A DNA stretch of 64,000 nt from Eledone cirrhosa (GCA_964016885.1 OZ024742.1:122827196-122891195); one strand, 5' to 3'; positions 1-12,847 are shown, counted from the first letter of the stretch. Program-made: numbers and translations. Notes: generated from the sequence alone by a model not told the origin.

Positions 1-860
1 TTTATCACTATTAAGGCAAACCTCAATTTCCAGAAATGCTCCCAATGGAGTTACATCTCCTAGGTCAAAATTGTTGTGCTCTGCTTCGTCTGACATCGAG
101 ATGGTATAGGCATCAAGCCAGCTGAAAGCAGAACCACTGTGGTTGCATAACAGGCCAACCTCTACGAAACGGGCGTTACGGCAGCTTCACAATCCCCACA
201 TGTACCGTTTTCTTACCTCTGGTACATTCCTCACTAACAGCACGTCTCCTCACCTCTTCTCCCCACATTCACCAGATTTATCGTCCTCAGAATCCGCATC
301 TCCAACGTCTCCATCCCCAATATATTAATCGTTTTCGCTCCGTCGTCCTATCGTCTTCGTCTGTAATTGTCCAACTGACCGTATTTCGGCTTTTCTTGAC
401 TTCATTCTTATACACATTGGAGTCACCCTACAATTCCAGATTTCCAACACTAACCGAGGCGTTCGCACCTTTCGCTTCTTTTCTACTCAGCTTGTCCACC
501 CCTCCTACTCTTCTCACTCGACACCCACCAGCCCCTCTATGTCTTGATCCTCCACAACGTGAGTCTCCATAGATCTTTTCTATTCCCCTGAACTCACCAG
601 TTCTACACTATATTTATTGTCTCTGTGATTTACATTTTGCAACTGTTTATATATATATATATATACATTCTAATGACTTTGTGAAAAACAAGTGACGTGA
701 CTCACTATTTAGCTTTAATAAAATTAGTGTATATATCTACATATATTCGTAGGTAGTTGGCAGACGACGTGTTTCTTTGTTTTTCCCTTTTTTTCTTATT
801 TCCCACCGTTCGTTCCTCTTCCATCTCTTAAGCTTTCTATGTTGTCTTCTATTTCTAACT
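1..860. other. No gene recognised; possible PLE terminal DNA towards the right end
   Basis: I see no convincing coding frame here. The first 600 bases are pyrimidine-rich. They are followed by a short TA run at about 650-665 and an anonymous stretch leading into a hammerhead-like motif at 864-899. That position suggests, but does not show, that part of this stretch is terminal sequence of a Penelope-like element. Confidence 0.3.
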
Positions 861-863
861 CTA

Positions 864-899
864 TCTTCTGACAAAGGAAGATTGTCCGAAATATTAAGA
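864..899 (+). ncRNA. Degenerate hammerhead-ribozyme-like motif
   Basis: The order of parts resembles a hammerhead: TCTT, then CTGACAA, a G/C-containing loop segment, GAAAT, ATT, then AAGA. TCTT and AAGA could pair as a 4-bp stem I, and GAAA is intact. The first core block is CTGACAA instead of CTGANGA, so the invariant G is lost and the motif is probably inactive. An alternative hairpin, GACAA with TTGTC, uses the same bases. I call it only because better motifs of the same layout occur elsewhere in this window. Confidence 0.25.
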
Positions 900-2290
900 C
901 ACATTTCCTTGCGTTTCAAGCGTTAAACTAATATATTTCTTTAATGTACTATGTCATTTACTTTTGTTATTTATGTTTAATTTTTAGATACACACACAAT
1001 GGCATTTCGGAGAAACTAAAATTTTTAGTTTAACGCCAACTCATTCTGTCTGTCATATTGTCGTCGATTTACGTTCATTAACATACATAATGGTGTAATA
1101 GGATTGTAAAGTTAAGTGTAGGGAATTCTAAATACATCTCGATTAATTTATTTACGGATAAACTCTATAATAAGGAGAATTCTAACAATAAAAAGGGGCT
1201 GACATGTTTTCTGACAGATGGCACTTGACATAGGTTTATATCACATTTTAGTCCGGCTAACAGTATACCTAGATTAAAGAAATCCAGCCGTGTATTTAGG
1301 CTGTTTTTAGATGACGGTTGTGGAAGTATATTCCAATTTTCGGCTGTACATAAATAATCAATTTTCGCTCCGTTAATAATAGGGGTGGATATTTCCAGTA
1401 TCCTCCACTATGGAGAACTCTGCAATTTTATTTGATCTTCCACGCGTGGTTTGCGACGTTAGTTAAATGTTTTTTGTCAGGATGTTTGAAGGTCGTTTCT
1501 TGGTTCAGGAAACGCCTTTTGAAACTGCTTCATGTGATACCTACATGAATCTAAGCTTCTATTTGGTGGTTTGGGATTCTGGAGGTCCCTTCTGATTTAT
1601 TTATCACCGTTGGGTTGTTGCACTGTTATTCAATGGGGCATGCTTCATCCCTCCATCATGAACACCTGGAAGGTGGAAGGGACTTGTGTTTGTTTTTGGT
1701 GCGGGATGTCAGGTTTTTAGCACTTGTATGGTGCTTATTAATCTGCCGATATTTATATCCTACAGGGAAGTGTGAAAAGTGTGTGTGTGCATATGTGCGC
1801 GTGTGTCTGTGTGTACTAAATATCTATCTATCTAGGGCGGGTAAAATTCCCGAGATATATTTGTCTAAGTGACAGCTGATCCATCATCCACTGGCCCTCC
1901 CTGTGGCTCTCAACCAGCAGAGTCTTAACGACCTGACTGTTCCTTGACAGTGCAGGTAGGGGCTCTAAACCTAGTGCTGTTTAATCGACTCTCCATGATT
2001 TTTTTCGGTGGCTGATAATATCTTACCGGCGCCACTCGAATAAGATAATTATTTAACCCATGAATGGGGCACTAATAGATACTACTACTACGGGCCAGAG
2101 CAGAACTGGCAGTGATAACAACTAAGGGGTAATTCCACATTCCCCACAGCTCCTGAACTCTCGAACTGGAGCCTTGCTACTGGATGTAGTTTAATGTTAT
2201 ACCCAAGACAAATATTAAGGCTCGTTAAACGTTTTCAGATAGAATTCACATTGGATAGTATCATTTAATTTCTGGAAATGTATTTGATTG
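900..2290. other. No gene recognised
   Basis: AT-rich anonymous DNA. A short TG-rich run lies at about 1777-1815. The stretch 1860-2180 is less AT-rich and looks like part of an interspersed repeat, but I could not name the family. I see no long frame with protein-like composition. Confidence 0.4.
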
Positions 2291-2299
2291 ATACTTATT

Positions 2300-2465
2300 A
2301 AAATAATTGTTTCTACTTTTGGCACAATGCCAGTAATTAACCAGTACATTACTGGTACTTTATTTTATCGACGCCGTAAGGATGAAAGGCAAAGTTAACC
2401 TCGGCGGGATTTGAACTCAGAATGGCAAGGGCCGTAACTCTATACGTCAAAGCATGACATTACTA
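2300..2465 (-). mobile_element. tRNA-derived SINE copy, minus strand
   Basis: Read on the minus strand this has the parts of the cephalopod-type SINE seen several times in the window. There is a Pol III B-box-like GAGTTCAAATCCC (plus strand about 2408-2420), then the body ending in a TTTGCCTTTCATCCTTACGG-type segment. A tail containing TGCCAAAAGTAGAAACAA follows at the left end. The A-box half is poorly preserved. It is a dispersed, probably inactive copy. Confidence 0.7.
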
Positions 2466-2479
2466 TTTTACTTAAATGA

Positions 2480-3861
2480 TTTTGTTTTTGCGTTTATATT
2501 TTTAATCAGCGCATCGTTTTTAGCAATATATACACCCTATTAAAGGGAACAAACGAAATAGGAAATAAAAAAAACAAAAACAACAAAGGAATTAAGCAGC
2601 GAACGAAAGGGAGAGGTGAGAGAAAGGAGGGGCAGACACTACACCAAATTCAGAGCGCTGCCTCAGCCGCACCCCGAGGACAAAACGACAAATGTCTGTC
2701 ATACCTCGGTATTTATCTATCTTCCTCTCTTCTTCTCTACGGGCAATGGAACCAGAGTTTGGCACGTTGCATATATACTTTGTTATAAATGTAGTAATTC
2801 TTCAATCGGAATGTCATAATGAGCTACCGAATTGTCCGTGCTTATAAAAATAGCCTTGTCTTTTATAACAATTTTAACACTATGAGTCATATTATTAAAT
2901 AGCATATAGCCCTAGCTACAAGAGATAATATATATTAGGATATGCATGAATCTCATCAAATTCAAATAAATTCTCTCATTTTCAATACCGTCCTATAGAT
3001 CATTTTTACAATGTTGGGTATTCACATTCCATAAGTATCATAGTCTCGAGAGATAAATAGAAAATTTATGAACATAAAATGGATGTATTCTTGAACGTTT
3101 AAGTACATTCAATAATTTAATCATTTTATTTTATTGAAATCGTAGTACAGAAGCCGCAGTAACACAAGAAGAAGACCGGGTTAAAATTTTCGAGATGAAA
3201 TATCCGTTGGTGTCCACAATTAGAATATATTTGTTCAAACAGCATAATTCCTACGTGTAAGTGGCTGAGTATTTCGCATTTAATTGAAACTGAACATAAA
3301 TCTTGTTCGAGAACACTCAGACTATTGATAGCGAGTTGAGAACCCCTCCATGCTTTTATTCTACTTGTCTCCACATCGTACTCTGTATTCATGAAGCCAC
3401 CCACCTCCTCAATCTCCGAATCATCTAGTGTATAAATTTGTTTATTTGATGCTAAATCAAGGAGATATCCTAACCAGACAATGATAGTATCCTCGAATAA
3501 CAAATACCCCCACAACTTGGGAAGAGAAAGAAATTACTCCTGTATTGGTAACTTACCTATCAATACTCCCGAATAGATAAAAGTTACAATTTAATTGGGT
3601 TAACAGTAGAACTAATTGTAAAATATTTTCTCACGGTGTAACGACTCTACTACTGTAATACCTATAAATGTTGAACCAATGCTAACCCTTTAGCATTTAA
3701 ACCGGCTATATACGGCCAGAATTCTGTTACTTTATTTTTCCAGCTGGCGGCATATAATGACATTGTTATTGTTCTCAAAATAAATAAAATCAAAATATTG
3801 TAGATTCGATATTATGCGTGATAACTATGAAATAAAACCTATACCACAAATATACAATAGC

Positions 3862-3897
<36 letters not shown>

Positions 3898-3930
3898 TAA
3901 TGTAAATATTAAGGATTAAAAGAAACTTCT
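2480..3930. other. No gene recognised; one unassigned minus-strand frame
   Basis: AT-rich DNA. An uninterrupted minus-strand frame of 129 codons covers 3126-3515. It has ordinary amino-acid composition and no repeats, but I recognise no family and see no clear splice sites, so I do not call it a gene. An (AT)n(GA)n microsatellite lies at 3862-3897. Confidence 0.3.
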
Positions 3931-3936
3931 ATAAAT

Positions 3937-4120
3937 GGTTTCTGATTCAGGCACAAAGCCATCAATTGTAGGTGTTGGGAAAGTCAATTAAATCGACTCC
4001 AGCGCATTGCTGGTGCTTTATTTTATCAACCCCGTAAAGATGAAAGGCAAAGCTCACATCGACATGATGTGAGCTCGGAGCGTAAACGGCTGTAACTCTA
4101 TTCCACAAAACTTGTTGACC
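3937..4120 (-). mobile_element. tRNA-derived SINE copy, minus strand, diverged
   Basis: This is the same SINE family as at 2300-2465. The tail-side sequence (GGCACAAAGCC on plus) is followed by the conserved body words TGCTTTATTTTATC and CCCCGTAAAGATGAAAGGCAAAG. The tRNA-like head towards 4120 is strongly altered and its B box is not clear. Confidence 0.6.
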
Positions 4121-4531
4121 GACGCCATATGTATACTGACAATCTACCGTCTTTAAGCTGCTGTTGTAAATAGATATCCAATTTAAATATACGTTATGAA
4201 AGGACTTATGCATTCGAATAATTGTACTTCACCATATAGTAATTGATGGAATATGGCAGGTAGCATATGTATATTAATATTTGAAATTAATATGTAGTGC
4301 GTTCAACGAAATTATTCATTTCTTTATTCACATATATTCTTACGATTTCTTTCGAAGTCAGTCTACTGGTAGTATAATGCCTATATTATTACTGAATGTT
4401 TAACAGCATTCATCTACAGTTATACATAAGGGATGTAACGTTTTCTGTGAAACGTTGCCAATCACAGTGTTCCAAATACTGAGCAAATCTGTTCTATTAA
4501 GTGATATTACCGAATACATACCCCCTCCCCC

Positions 4532-4600
4532 CACACACACATACACACACACACACACGTACACACACACACACATACACTCACACACATATATATATGT
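4532..4600. repeat. (CA)n microsatellite, interrupted
   Basis: A CA-rich run with ATA, GTA and TCA interruptions, followed by a short TA run. Open frames across it are artefacts of the dinucleotide repeat. Confidence 0.9.
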
Positions 4601-4956
4601 ATATGTAATCCTGAAATATAAGTCAACAGGTTATATTTCACTTCATTTATTTATAATCGCTGTTATCTATATACTACTAAAACTCTGTGATTTTGTGCTT
4701 GTCTATAATTTAATACAACCAAAATGCCGCATAATGGGGAAATACTTTGAAAGGAAGTTTCAACTGAAATGGAACTACAAATGGAATAAAACAAGTTTCG
4801 TATAAATTGGAGCACCATCCCCGAGATACGGGCATTTTCCGGGTACCTTCATAAATACAGACAGAGAAGGATAGAGAGAAATAGACAGTGGTTGTGAGAG
4901 AGTAGAGTTAAAGAGATACATTGAGAGAGTTTACAGAGTGTATGAGAGAAAGAGGG

Positions 4957-4958
<2 letters not shown>

Positions 4959-5044
<86 letters not shown>
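4959..5044. repeat. (GA)n microsatellite, about 86 bp
   Basis: An almost uninterrupted GA dinucleotide run, preceded by degenerate GA-rich sequence from about 4860. It separates anonymous DNA from the stretch leading to the palindrome at 5274. Confidence 0.95.
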
Positions 5045-5047
<3 letters not shown>

Positions 5048-5273
5048 TGATATTGTTGAATGAAATTGTAACAAGTGACTTCATATAACCGAATACAGCA
5101 TTACTGTATCTAACTAATATTTGGTGACTGAATATTAAGTCATAGGTATCATATAACTTTTGGTAGGACAGGAGCTGTGTAGCGAATATTTCCTGCTAAA
5201 TAGTAAGGGCTTATAAGTCAGTGTGTATATATGTGTGTGTGTAAATAAATATATATATATATTATATATATAT

Positions 5274-5569
5274 ATATCATATAAAACGAAAAATCAGTGA
5301 TGCATCTGAACTCAATTTATTGTGTGTTACAATTGTTTCGCCGGCGGACAGCTCGAGACACGATCATTGTGTGGATCTGTCTGATCCTGTATCCGCAAGT
5401 TGGACGGACACGTCTAATGATTTCAGTAGACGTGTCCGTCGAACCTGCGGATCCAGAATCAGACAGATCCACACAATGATCGTGTCTCGAGCTGTCCGCC
5501 GGCGAAACAATTGTAACACACAATAAATTGAATTCAGATGCATCACTGATTTTTCGTTTTATATGATAT
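5274..5569. repeat. 296-bp near-perfect palindrome (foldback element)
   Basis: Bases 5274-5416 are almost an exact reverse complement of 5427-5569, giving two arms of 143 bp around a 10-nt loop at 5417-5426. I see only scattered mismatches, for example at about 5396 and 5400. The arms are not low-complexity: each contains GCCGGCGGAC and a GACACGATCATTGTGTGGATC block. The left end abuts an AT microsatellite. Because the arms are complementary, similar short frames appear on both strands and none is a likely gene. It could be a hairpin-type MITE or two head-to-head copies of one repeat. Confidence 0.92.
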
Positions 5570-5641
5570 CACACTCTGCTCTGTAAGAACATAGAGTGCT
5601 CAACCGGCATACCGCTTATGGAAGCATCTTAGCTACCATCA

Positions 5642-5789
<148 letters not shown>

Positions 5790-6051
5790 TGACCAGTGTT
5801 TATTGGTCTCAGACACAGACACATATGGGCCTTCCAATTTCATTTTACATTATGTACATGTCTGTGTATATTTTAATTATTTAACAATTGTTTTTATTTG
5901 AACATGACCCAACGGTTTACTGGTTGTGTAGTTTAATTATACGCCTGAGTATAAATACCCACTTGTTTACTTCGTCAAATGATCTAACCTATATACACAT
6001 GTGTCAGTGATGCACTAGCACATGCTTTAATTAATTGTATATATATATATA

Positions 6052-7437
<1,386 letters not shown>

Positions 7438-7439
7438 TA

Positions 7440-8175
7440 TCCTATTATTACGTTTGGTAAGGTGCGAGGATACACACTAAAAGTCCTCATGAACGGAATT
7501 CAGCTTCTTGTGTACAGTTTTGCTTGCAAGGTTAACAACATAAATCCGAACAAACGGACCTAAATGTAATAGCAACTACGTCTCACATCCGTATATAGTT
7601 ATAAGATTGCACCTAGAAACTTGCTTTGAATACAGTATACATCCCTAATTCCTAAGTGTAATGATTTGCATGAACTTGTTTAAAATATGATATTAAAAGG
7701 ACAAAAAAAAAACGGTTCAGAAATATACGATCAGGCCAGACAAAGACATGGCGGTAATATAGATAACATAGAAATTAAAATAATATCTAAACATAGAAAT
7801 GACTCAACAGGTAGGCAAATCAGAGAAGCAAATGAAATAGACCTTAGAAGACCTAAGCAAAAACAGAAAAACAACGAATGGAATAACAACAACAACCATA
7901 CCCAAATAAACTATACTCCTTAAGGGAAATATAAATAAATAAATAAATAAATATATACACAAGTACAATAACAACAAACACATATAAACACAGACAAGTA
8001 AACAAAGATAGAATACAAAAACCAAAACACATACACTCAAACGCGAACACACACCACACATTATATACACACGCAAACGCATGCGCAGAGACGGAGGCAA
8101 GAAGAATTAAATAAATAAATAAAATAAAAATGGCGTAGACATTACAATACAATACAATAGGAGGGAAAATAATAA
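7440..8175. other. No gene recognised
   Basis: Anonymous sequence, A-rich on plus from about 7690 to 8160, with short AAAT runs at 7933-7952 and 8110-8130 and CA-rich patches. The frames seen are low-complexity. Confidence 0.4.
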
Positions 8176-8177
8176 TA

Positions 8178-8217
8178 GTACCACTGATGATGTTGCAGAT
8201 GTGCAACGAAAGAACTT
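8178..8217 (+). ncRNA. Hammerhead-ribozyme-like motif, weak stem I
   Basis: The core CTGATGA at 8181-8187 is intact. It is followed by a T, a perfect 6-bp hairpin (GTTGCA with TGCAAC, loop GATG), then GAAAG (8205-8209), AA and CTT (8212-8214). G15.2-C16.2 around a 2-nt loop is the layout of the motif at 13056. Stem I is poor: only the first two positions pair, followed by a mismatch. It is likely a decayed ribozyme from a Penelope-like terminal region, but no PLE coding sequence is adjacent. Confidence 0.4.
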
Positions 8218-8559
8218 TGATTGACTATATATATATATATATGCTGCTGTGTGTATACATGTATATACAGTTCTGAGCACCACTATACATTCGTAAACCA
8301 CTATATTAATATGTTCTTCTGTAAAGACATTTCTAGACCAATACTCCAAATTCGTTAGGTAATATAATTATAAATAGACACGCTATAACTTTGGGCTAAA
8401 ATTTAACAGGCTACTTTAGGAAAAGCACCGCTAAACTCCATGAGGCCGCTTCTCAGTTGTATTTTGCTGCGAGAAATTGGTATTTCGAATGCTATATATT
8501 GCCAACAGAATACGATATCAGCTAATTCAGATCTCCATTTATTTTTGATCTTTAAACCT

Positions 8560-8560
<1 letters not shown>

Positions 8561-8644
<84 letters not shown>

Positions 8645-8653
8645 ACTACTACT
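8561..8653. repeat. (ACT)n(TGC)n(ACT)n trinucleotide repeat
   Basis: About 18 ACT units, 10 TGC units, then 3 ACT units. It abuts a minus-strand SINE fragment at 8655, so it probably grew from that SINE's simple-sequence tail. Confidence 0.95.
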
Positions 8654-8654
8654 G

Positions 8655-8705
8655 GTGGTGCATTATTTTATCGACCCCGTAAGGATGAAAGGTAAAGATA
8701 ACCTA
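8655..8705 (-). mobile_element. SINE 3' fragment, minus strand
   Basis: The stretch contains TTATTTTATCGACCCCGTAAGG and ATGAAAGGTAAAG, which is the minus-strand version of the SINE body seen complete at 37104. Only the 3' half is present; the tRNA-like head is missing. Confidence 0.65.
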
Positions 8706-8740
8706 AGTATGTTTCCTACATTTCCATCAATTTACGCATT

Positions 8741-8927
8741 TTGGTGGATTGGCTATCGGCAGAGCATCAGAGACCCGGCTTTGCAGCATAGAGTTATGGC
8801 CCATTACGTGCTGAGTTCAAATCTAACCGAAATTAACTTTGCCTTTCATCCTTACGGGGTCCATAAAATAAAGTAACAGTAATGCATTGGGGGTAATTGC
8901 GGGCCTTGTGCCAAATGTAGAAACAAA
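8741..8927 (+). mobile_element. tRNA-derived SINE, plus strand, nearly complete
   Basis: The head has an A-box-like TTGGCTATCGGCAGAGC and a B-box-like GAGTTCAAATCTAACC (about 8814). The body (TTTGCCTTTCATCCTTACGG) and the 3' end (GGGCCTTGTGCCAAATG, then TAGAAACAAA) follow. It faces away from the SINE fragment at 8655-8705, so the two form an inverted pair 35 bp apart. Confidence 0.75.
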
Positions 8928-9065
8928 TATATATCAATTTATGCGAATATTTTACAGCAGCCTCTGAACTAATTTCGCTTCGCTCCTGCTTTTCACACTC
9001 CTTTCTATGTATATTATTTAATGAATATTCTTCTATTACAAGTAATAGAAATAGTACTATTAATA

Positions 9066-9235
9066 ATTGTTTCTATATTTGGCACAAGGCCAGCAATTAT
9101 CCGAGTGCATTACTGGTACTTTATTTATCGATCCCGTAAGGTTAACCTCGGCAGAATTTGAACTCAGACCGTAAAGGAACGTAACTCTATGCTGAAAAGC
9201 ATGGCGTCCAACTCTCTACTGATACTGCTTTAATA
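9066..9235 (-). mobile_element. tRNA-derived SINE copy, minus strand
   Basis: The plus strand begins with the SINE tail in reverse (TTTCTATATTTGGCACAAGG), then TACTGGTACTTTATTTATCG and a B-box reverse complement (AATTTGAACTC, about 9157). A deletion has removed about 15 bases between CCCGTAAGG and TTAACCTCGG that are present in the other copies. Confidence 0.7.
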
Positions 9236-9239
9236 ATGA

Positions 9240-9572
9240 CGAAGTAATGCCTTTTTACCTCAACCAATAAACACAATATCTTACAACGTTGCACGTTAAA
9301 ACTTTTTCATATACGATCTTCGTTAAATGTTTGTCAACGTCGTACATTTGATATAGTGTCTATTCTTTTAATTTGTATTTAGTTAAACCTTATCCCTTTT
9401 TATAATTCCCGATGATATGCCGTTGTTACATGTATTATGCTGTGTATAAATAATTGGTAATTAACTGTTTCTGGTTAACTTATTGTTTACATATGCATGT
9501 AGAAACTTATGTAGACATTAAAGAATGGATTTAAGTCCTTAACCTTGGGTTTATCTTTATTAAAAATAAATG
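9240..9572. other. No gene recognised
   Basis: AT-rich anonymous DNA between a SINE and a composite microsatellite. I see nothing further in it. Confidence 0.5.
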
Positions 9573-9776
<204 letters not shown>

Positions 9777-10099
9777 CTCGAATATAAGTGGTGAGGACTA
9801 TATCATAAAAACCGTTTTCAGGATAATTCTTAGAAATAGATATTTGGTCTCAATTAAGTCTTTTGACAGTAAAGTAATACATATTCAACAAATATTTCAT
9901 TACTTCAATGCAACTAAAAATATCTTCCGGTTCAAGACCTTGTAGGAAATTTCATTAAATATTTGTAATGTCTAGAAAATATTTAATATCAATGAAATTG
10001 TTCTATTGCTATTTCGAAAATCACTTTATATAGAATGATTGACCATGGATATACTCTTTGTTGTAATACTATGTTATTTCGGACTTCTTCTTCGTTGGG

Positions 10100-10432
10100 T
10101 CAGACTTCTGACAGGTACTGGAATTATGTAAACCCGTACAGCCTGCTTCATGTTCGAGAGGTCGGCGGCTGAATAGTTTCCCTACCACACTCTAGTATGG
10201 TAAGAATGGTACTGCAGCACCATTTAAAAGACAAGGGCTATTAAAGGGCCGGATGAAACGGCAATCCACCCCAACTATGGGTTAAATATCTTCACCACGC
10301 CGCAACTGGTCAAGCGTGTTGAGTACGGCTACACACCTGACATGACCAAAATTGAATAGAAAGCGGTGGATGTCAATCAAGGAGGGGTTCCTCCTACGGG
10401 TGTGAGAAGGGCTTGGATTGGATTGGATTGAA
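10100..10432 (+). repeat. Dispersed repeat, copy 1 of 2
   Basis: About 330 bp less AT-rich than its flanks. It is clearly related to 19152-19466: both contain GGGTYAAATATC, CGCAA, GGNCAAGCGTG, ACGGCTACAC and GTGAGAAGG in the same order and orientation. The front half carries TGTTCGAGAGGTCGGC, resembling a Pol III B box, so a SINE is possible. I cannot name the family. Confidence 0.65.
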
Positions 10433-10947
10433 GTTAAATTCGTTAGCAATGGCACATATACAGGGTTCAATATTTTATTAATACTGCTGTTAGTCAGAAT
10501 CTCCCAGATTATAAAGCGAAGTAATGTCTAATATATGTATATCTCTGACAATAAGCTACTGTAATATTGCACTCTATTTTCGCATGAACGGAAAACATGA
10601 TTTCCAACTTTCAGTCATGAAAATATCTATGTAAATGTCACTTGTCTGTCAATTTTATTTACAGATTACTCAACCTCTCTAGAGTAACATGAAAATACAA
10701 TCTACAGAAAAATGCATATCCAATTGATTTTGGCAAAAGTTGATATATTAAATCGATTTAAATCTATGTGCCAAATATCTAATGCTATACAAGATTCTAG
10801 ATGTTAATATCATCGTCTAGAAGCGTTATGTATATTACGAAAAATTCATTTAGACGGAGAATTGGATACTTCATTAGAACCTGAGACAAATACTTGGCTC
10901 TAATTGTTTCGGCTCTCTCTAAATTAAGTTCAAATTACACTTAAAAT

Positions 10948-11001
<54 letters not shown>
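10433..11001. other. No gene recognised; ends in (TA)n
   Basis: AT-rich anonymous sequence closing with a TA microsatellite at 10953-11001, immediately upstream of the 5'-truncated PLE. Confidence 0.5.
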
Positions 11002-11003
<2 letters not shown>

Positions 11004-11109
11004 TTTGAGTATATATTGGTTGTTTACCGACGCCTCAATATGCAGATTGAAGCACTCGACGAGGTACGCAGGTTGGTTTCTTTATTCCGGAGTAATGTAA
11101 ATTAATTAA

Positions 11110-12678
11110 GTGAAATATGGAAAATTTGACTTAATTATTATATATATTATAGCTTGTCCAACATGCCCCACTCACCGTCTAAGCAATTTTGTTGACATTA
11201 TTTTGAAACCACTATGTATTCACATACCCAGTTTCATCCGGGATGATATCGACTTCCTGTCCCATCTTCCCAAAACCACGGAAACGAATTCACTTCTACT
11301 CAGTTTTGATGTGGTAAGCCTTTACACCAACATTACACATGATTTAGGAATAAAGGCGGTTAAATACTGGGTGGAAAAACATAGAGAAGTGATTCCCATT
11401 AGATTCACAGCGCCATTTATATTAGACGCAGTTAAACTTATTCTGGAAAACAACACTTTCTTCTTCAATGGAAAGAATTACATCCAAATTAGAGGCACAG
11501 CGATGGGAACGAAGTTTGCTCCCGTTTACGCGAACTCTGTAATGGGATACTTAGAACAACAACTCTACCAAGAAATAGAGGAAAAATATAGTACTGACTT
11601 TAGAAAGTACATTGAAAAATCTTGGAAGAGATACCTTGACGACTGTTTCATCATCTGGACAGAATCTCTAGATACTCTGGATGAGTTCAATATCCTCCTG
11701 AATAACCTACACCCATCTCTCCAATTCACAAAAGAGATGAGTAGGACCAAATTACCATTCCTAGATATAATGATAATCAAAAACGACACCACCATTACCA
11801 CGGATATATATTATAAACACACAGACACCCATCAATATCTGAATTTTAAGTGGTGCCATCCACCTCATACAAAACGCAACATCCCATACTGCCTAGCCAG
11901 AAGAATTTGTACCATTGTAGAAGATACGAATACCAGGTACAAACGCCTAACAGAACTAAGAGAATTTTTGCTCAAACAAAAATACCCATCTCTACTTATA
12001 GAAAATGGCATACATCGGGCTATAAAAATACCTATACAACAACTTAGAACAACCCAAGGAAGAAGAAACCAAGAACTGGTCATACCATTTATAATGACAC
12101 ACAACCCATGTCACCAGAATATCTTCAACACTGCCAATGCAAACCTACCGATCATTGCTCAAAGTATTGAATTAAAAGGCTTAATCACAGATCGATCTTT
12201 GACTCTTAGTAAAAGACAGGCAAAAAATTTGAAGCAATTGCTAACAAAAGCAAAGTTTGACCTTAACAACAAAGATCAATCATTCACTGTATCTAAATGC
12301 AATGATAATCGATGCGGCACATGTCAATCCATACACGCCGGTCAATATATGAAAACAAAAACTGGAAAAATATTCCCAAATGCAAATATGAACTGCAAAA
12401 GCAGAAATCTAATTTACTGCATTAAATGCCCGACTTGTGAAGAACTATATGTCGGTCAAACTGGAAATGCACTATCGGAACGTGCACGGGTACACCGTCA
12501 ACAAATCAGAGACCCAAATGTCCGTCAGATACCCCTAAGCGGCCACCTGGCAACATGTGGTCAGGGAATATTTATAATATTCCCATTCTACAAATTACAC
12601 AGCCCAAGTGAAATCAAGAGAAAAATCAAAGAAAAGAATTTTATTGATAAATTCAAACCCAAGCTAAATGAACAATAA
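11110..12678 (+). CDS. PLE reverse transcriptase with C-terminal GIY-YIG endonuclease, N-terminally incomplete
   Basis: An open frame of 522 codons with no stop or frameshift. Family-like sequence starts at about residue 15; the ATG at 11110 is simply the first in frame and probably not the native start. RT motifs: SFDVVSLYTNI (65-75, catalytic Asp), GTAMGTKFAP (129-138), YLDD (175-178, two catalytic Asp), and a KLPFLDIMI block (about 214-222). A Cys cluster CNDNRCGTC (about 397-405) precedes the GIY-YIG domain: IYCIKC (435-440), YVGQT (447-451), an Arg/His-rich helix (458-463), and EKNFIDKFKPKLN with the likely catalytic Glu508. PLE proteins copy their RNA at cleaved or open DNA ends. The missing N-terminal RT part argues against activity of this copy, although its intact frame suggests a recent insertion. 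It differs in type from the two PLEs downstream (YLDD versus YRDDG). Confidence 0.9.
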   Translation: MKYGKFDLIIIYIIACPTCPTHRLSNFVDIILKPLCIHIPSFIRDDIDFLSHLPKTTETNSLLLSFDVVSLYTNITHDLGIKAVKYWVEKHREVIPIRFTAPFILDAVKLILENNTFFFNGKNYIQIRGTAMGTKFAPVYANSVMGYLEQQLYQEIEEKYSTDFRKYIEKSWKRYLDDCFIIWTESLDTLDEFNILLNNLHPSLQFTKEMSRTKLPFLDIMIIKNDTTITTDIYYKHTDTHQYLNFKWCHPPHTKRNIPYCLARRICTIVEDTNTRYKRLTELREFLLKQKYPSLLIENGIHRAIKIPIQQLRTTQGRRNQELVIPFIMTHNPCHQNIFNTANANLPIIAQSIELKGLITDRSLTLSKRQAKNLKQLLTKAKFDLNNKDQSFTVSKCNDNRCGTCQSIHAGQYMKTKTGKIFPNANMNCKSRNLIYCIKCPTCEELYVGQTGNALSERARVHRQQIRDPNVRQIPLSGHLATCGQGIFIIFPFYKLHSPSEIKRKIKEKNFIDKFKPKLNEQ

Positions 12679-12847
12679 TAACGCCTAAGGGTATTACTTC
12701 TACTACCACTATGACCACGACCACTAACAACAACAACAACAACAACAATAATAATAATAATAAAAGTGATGTTGATGGTGATGATTAATAGAAAATGCTA
12801 TTTTCATCATTTCAAAAAGCAAAACAATTGATACGTCGGATATGACT

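Noticed and set aside
3126..3515. 129-codon minus-strand frame as a host gene
   Set aside because: No family recognised, no splice signals I trust and no regulatory context; an AT-rich window of 64 kb will contain such frames by chance.
5297..5546. Four similar 60-68 codon frames on both strands
   Set aside because: They arise because the locus is a palindrome; each frame is mirrored on the other strand.
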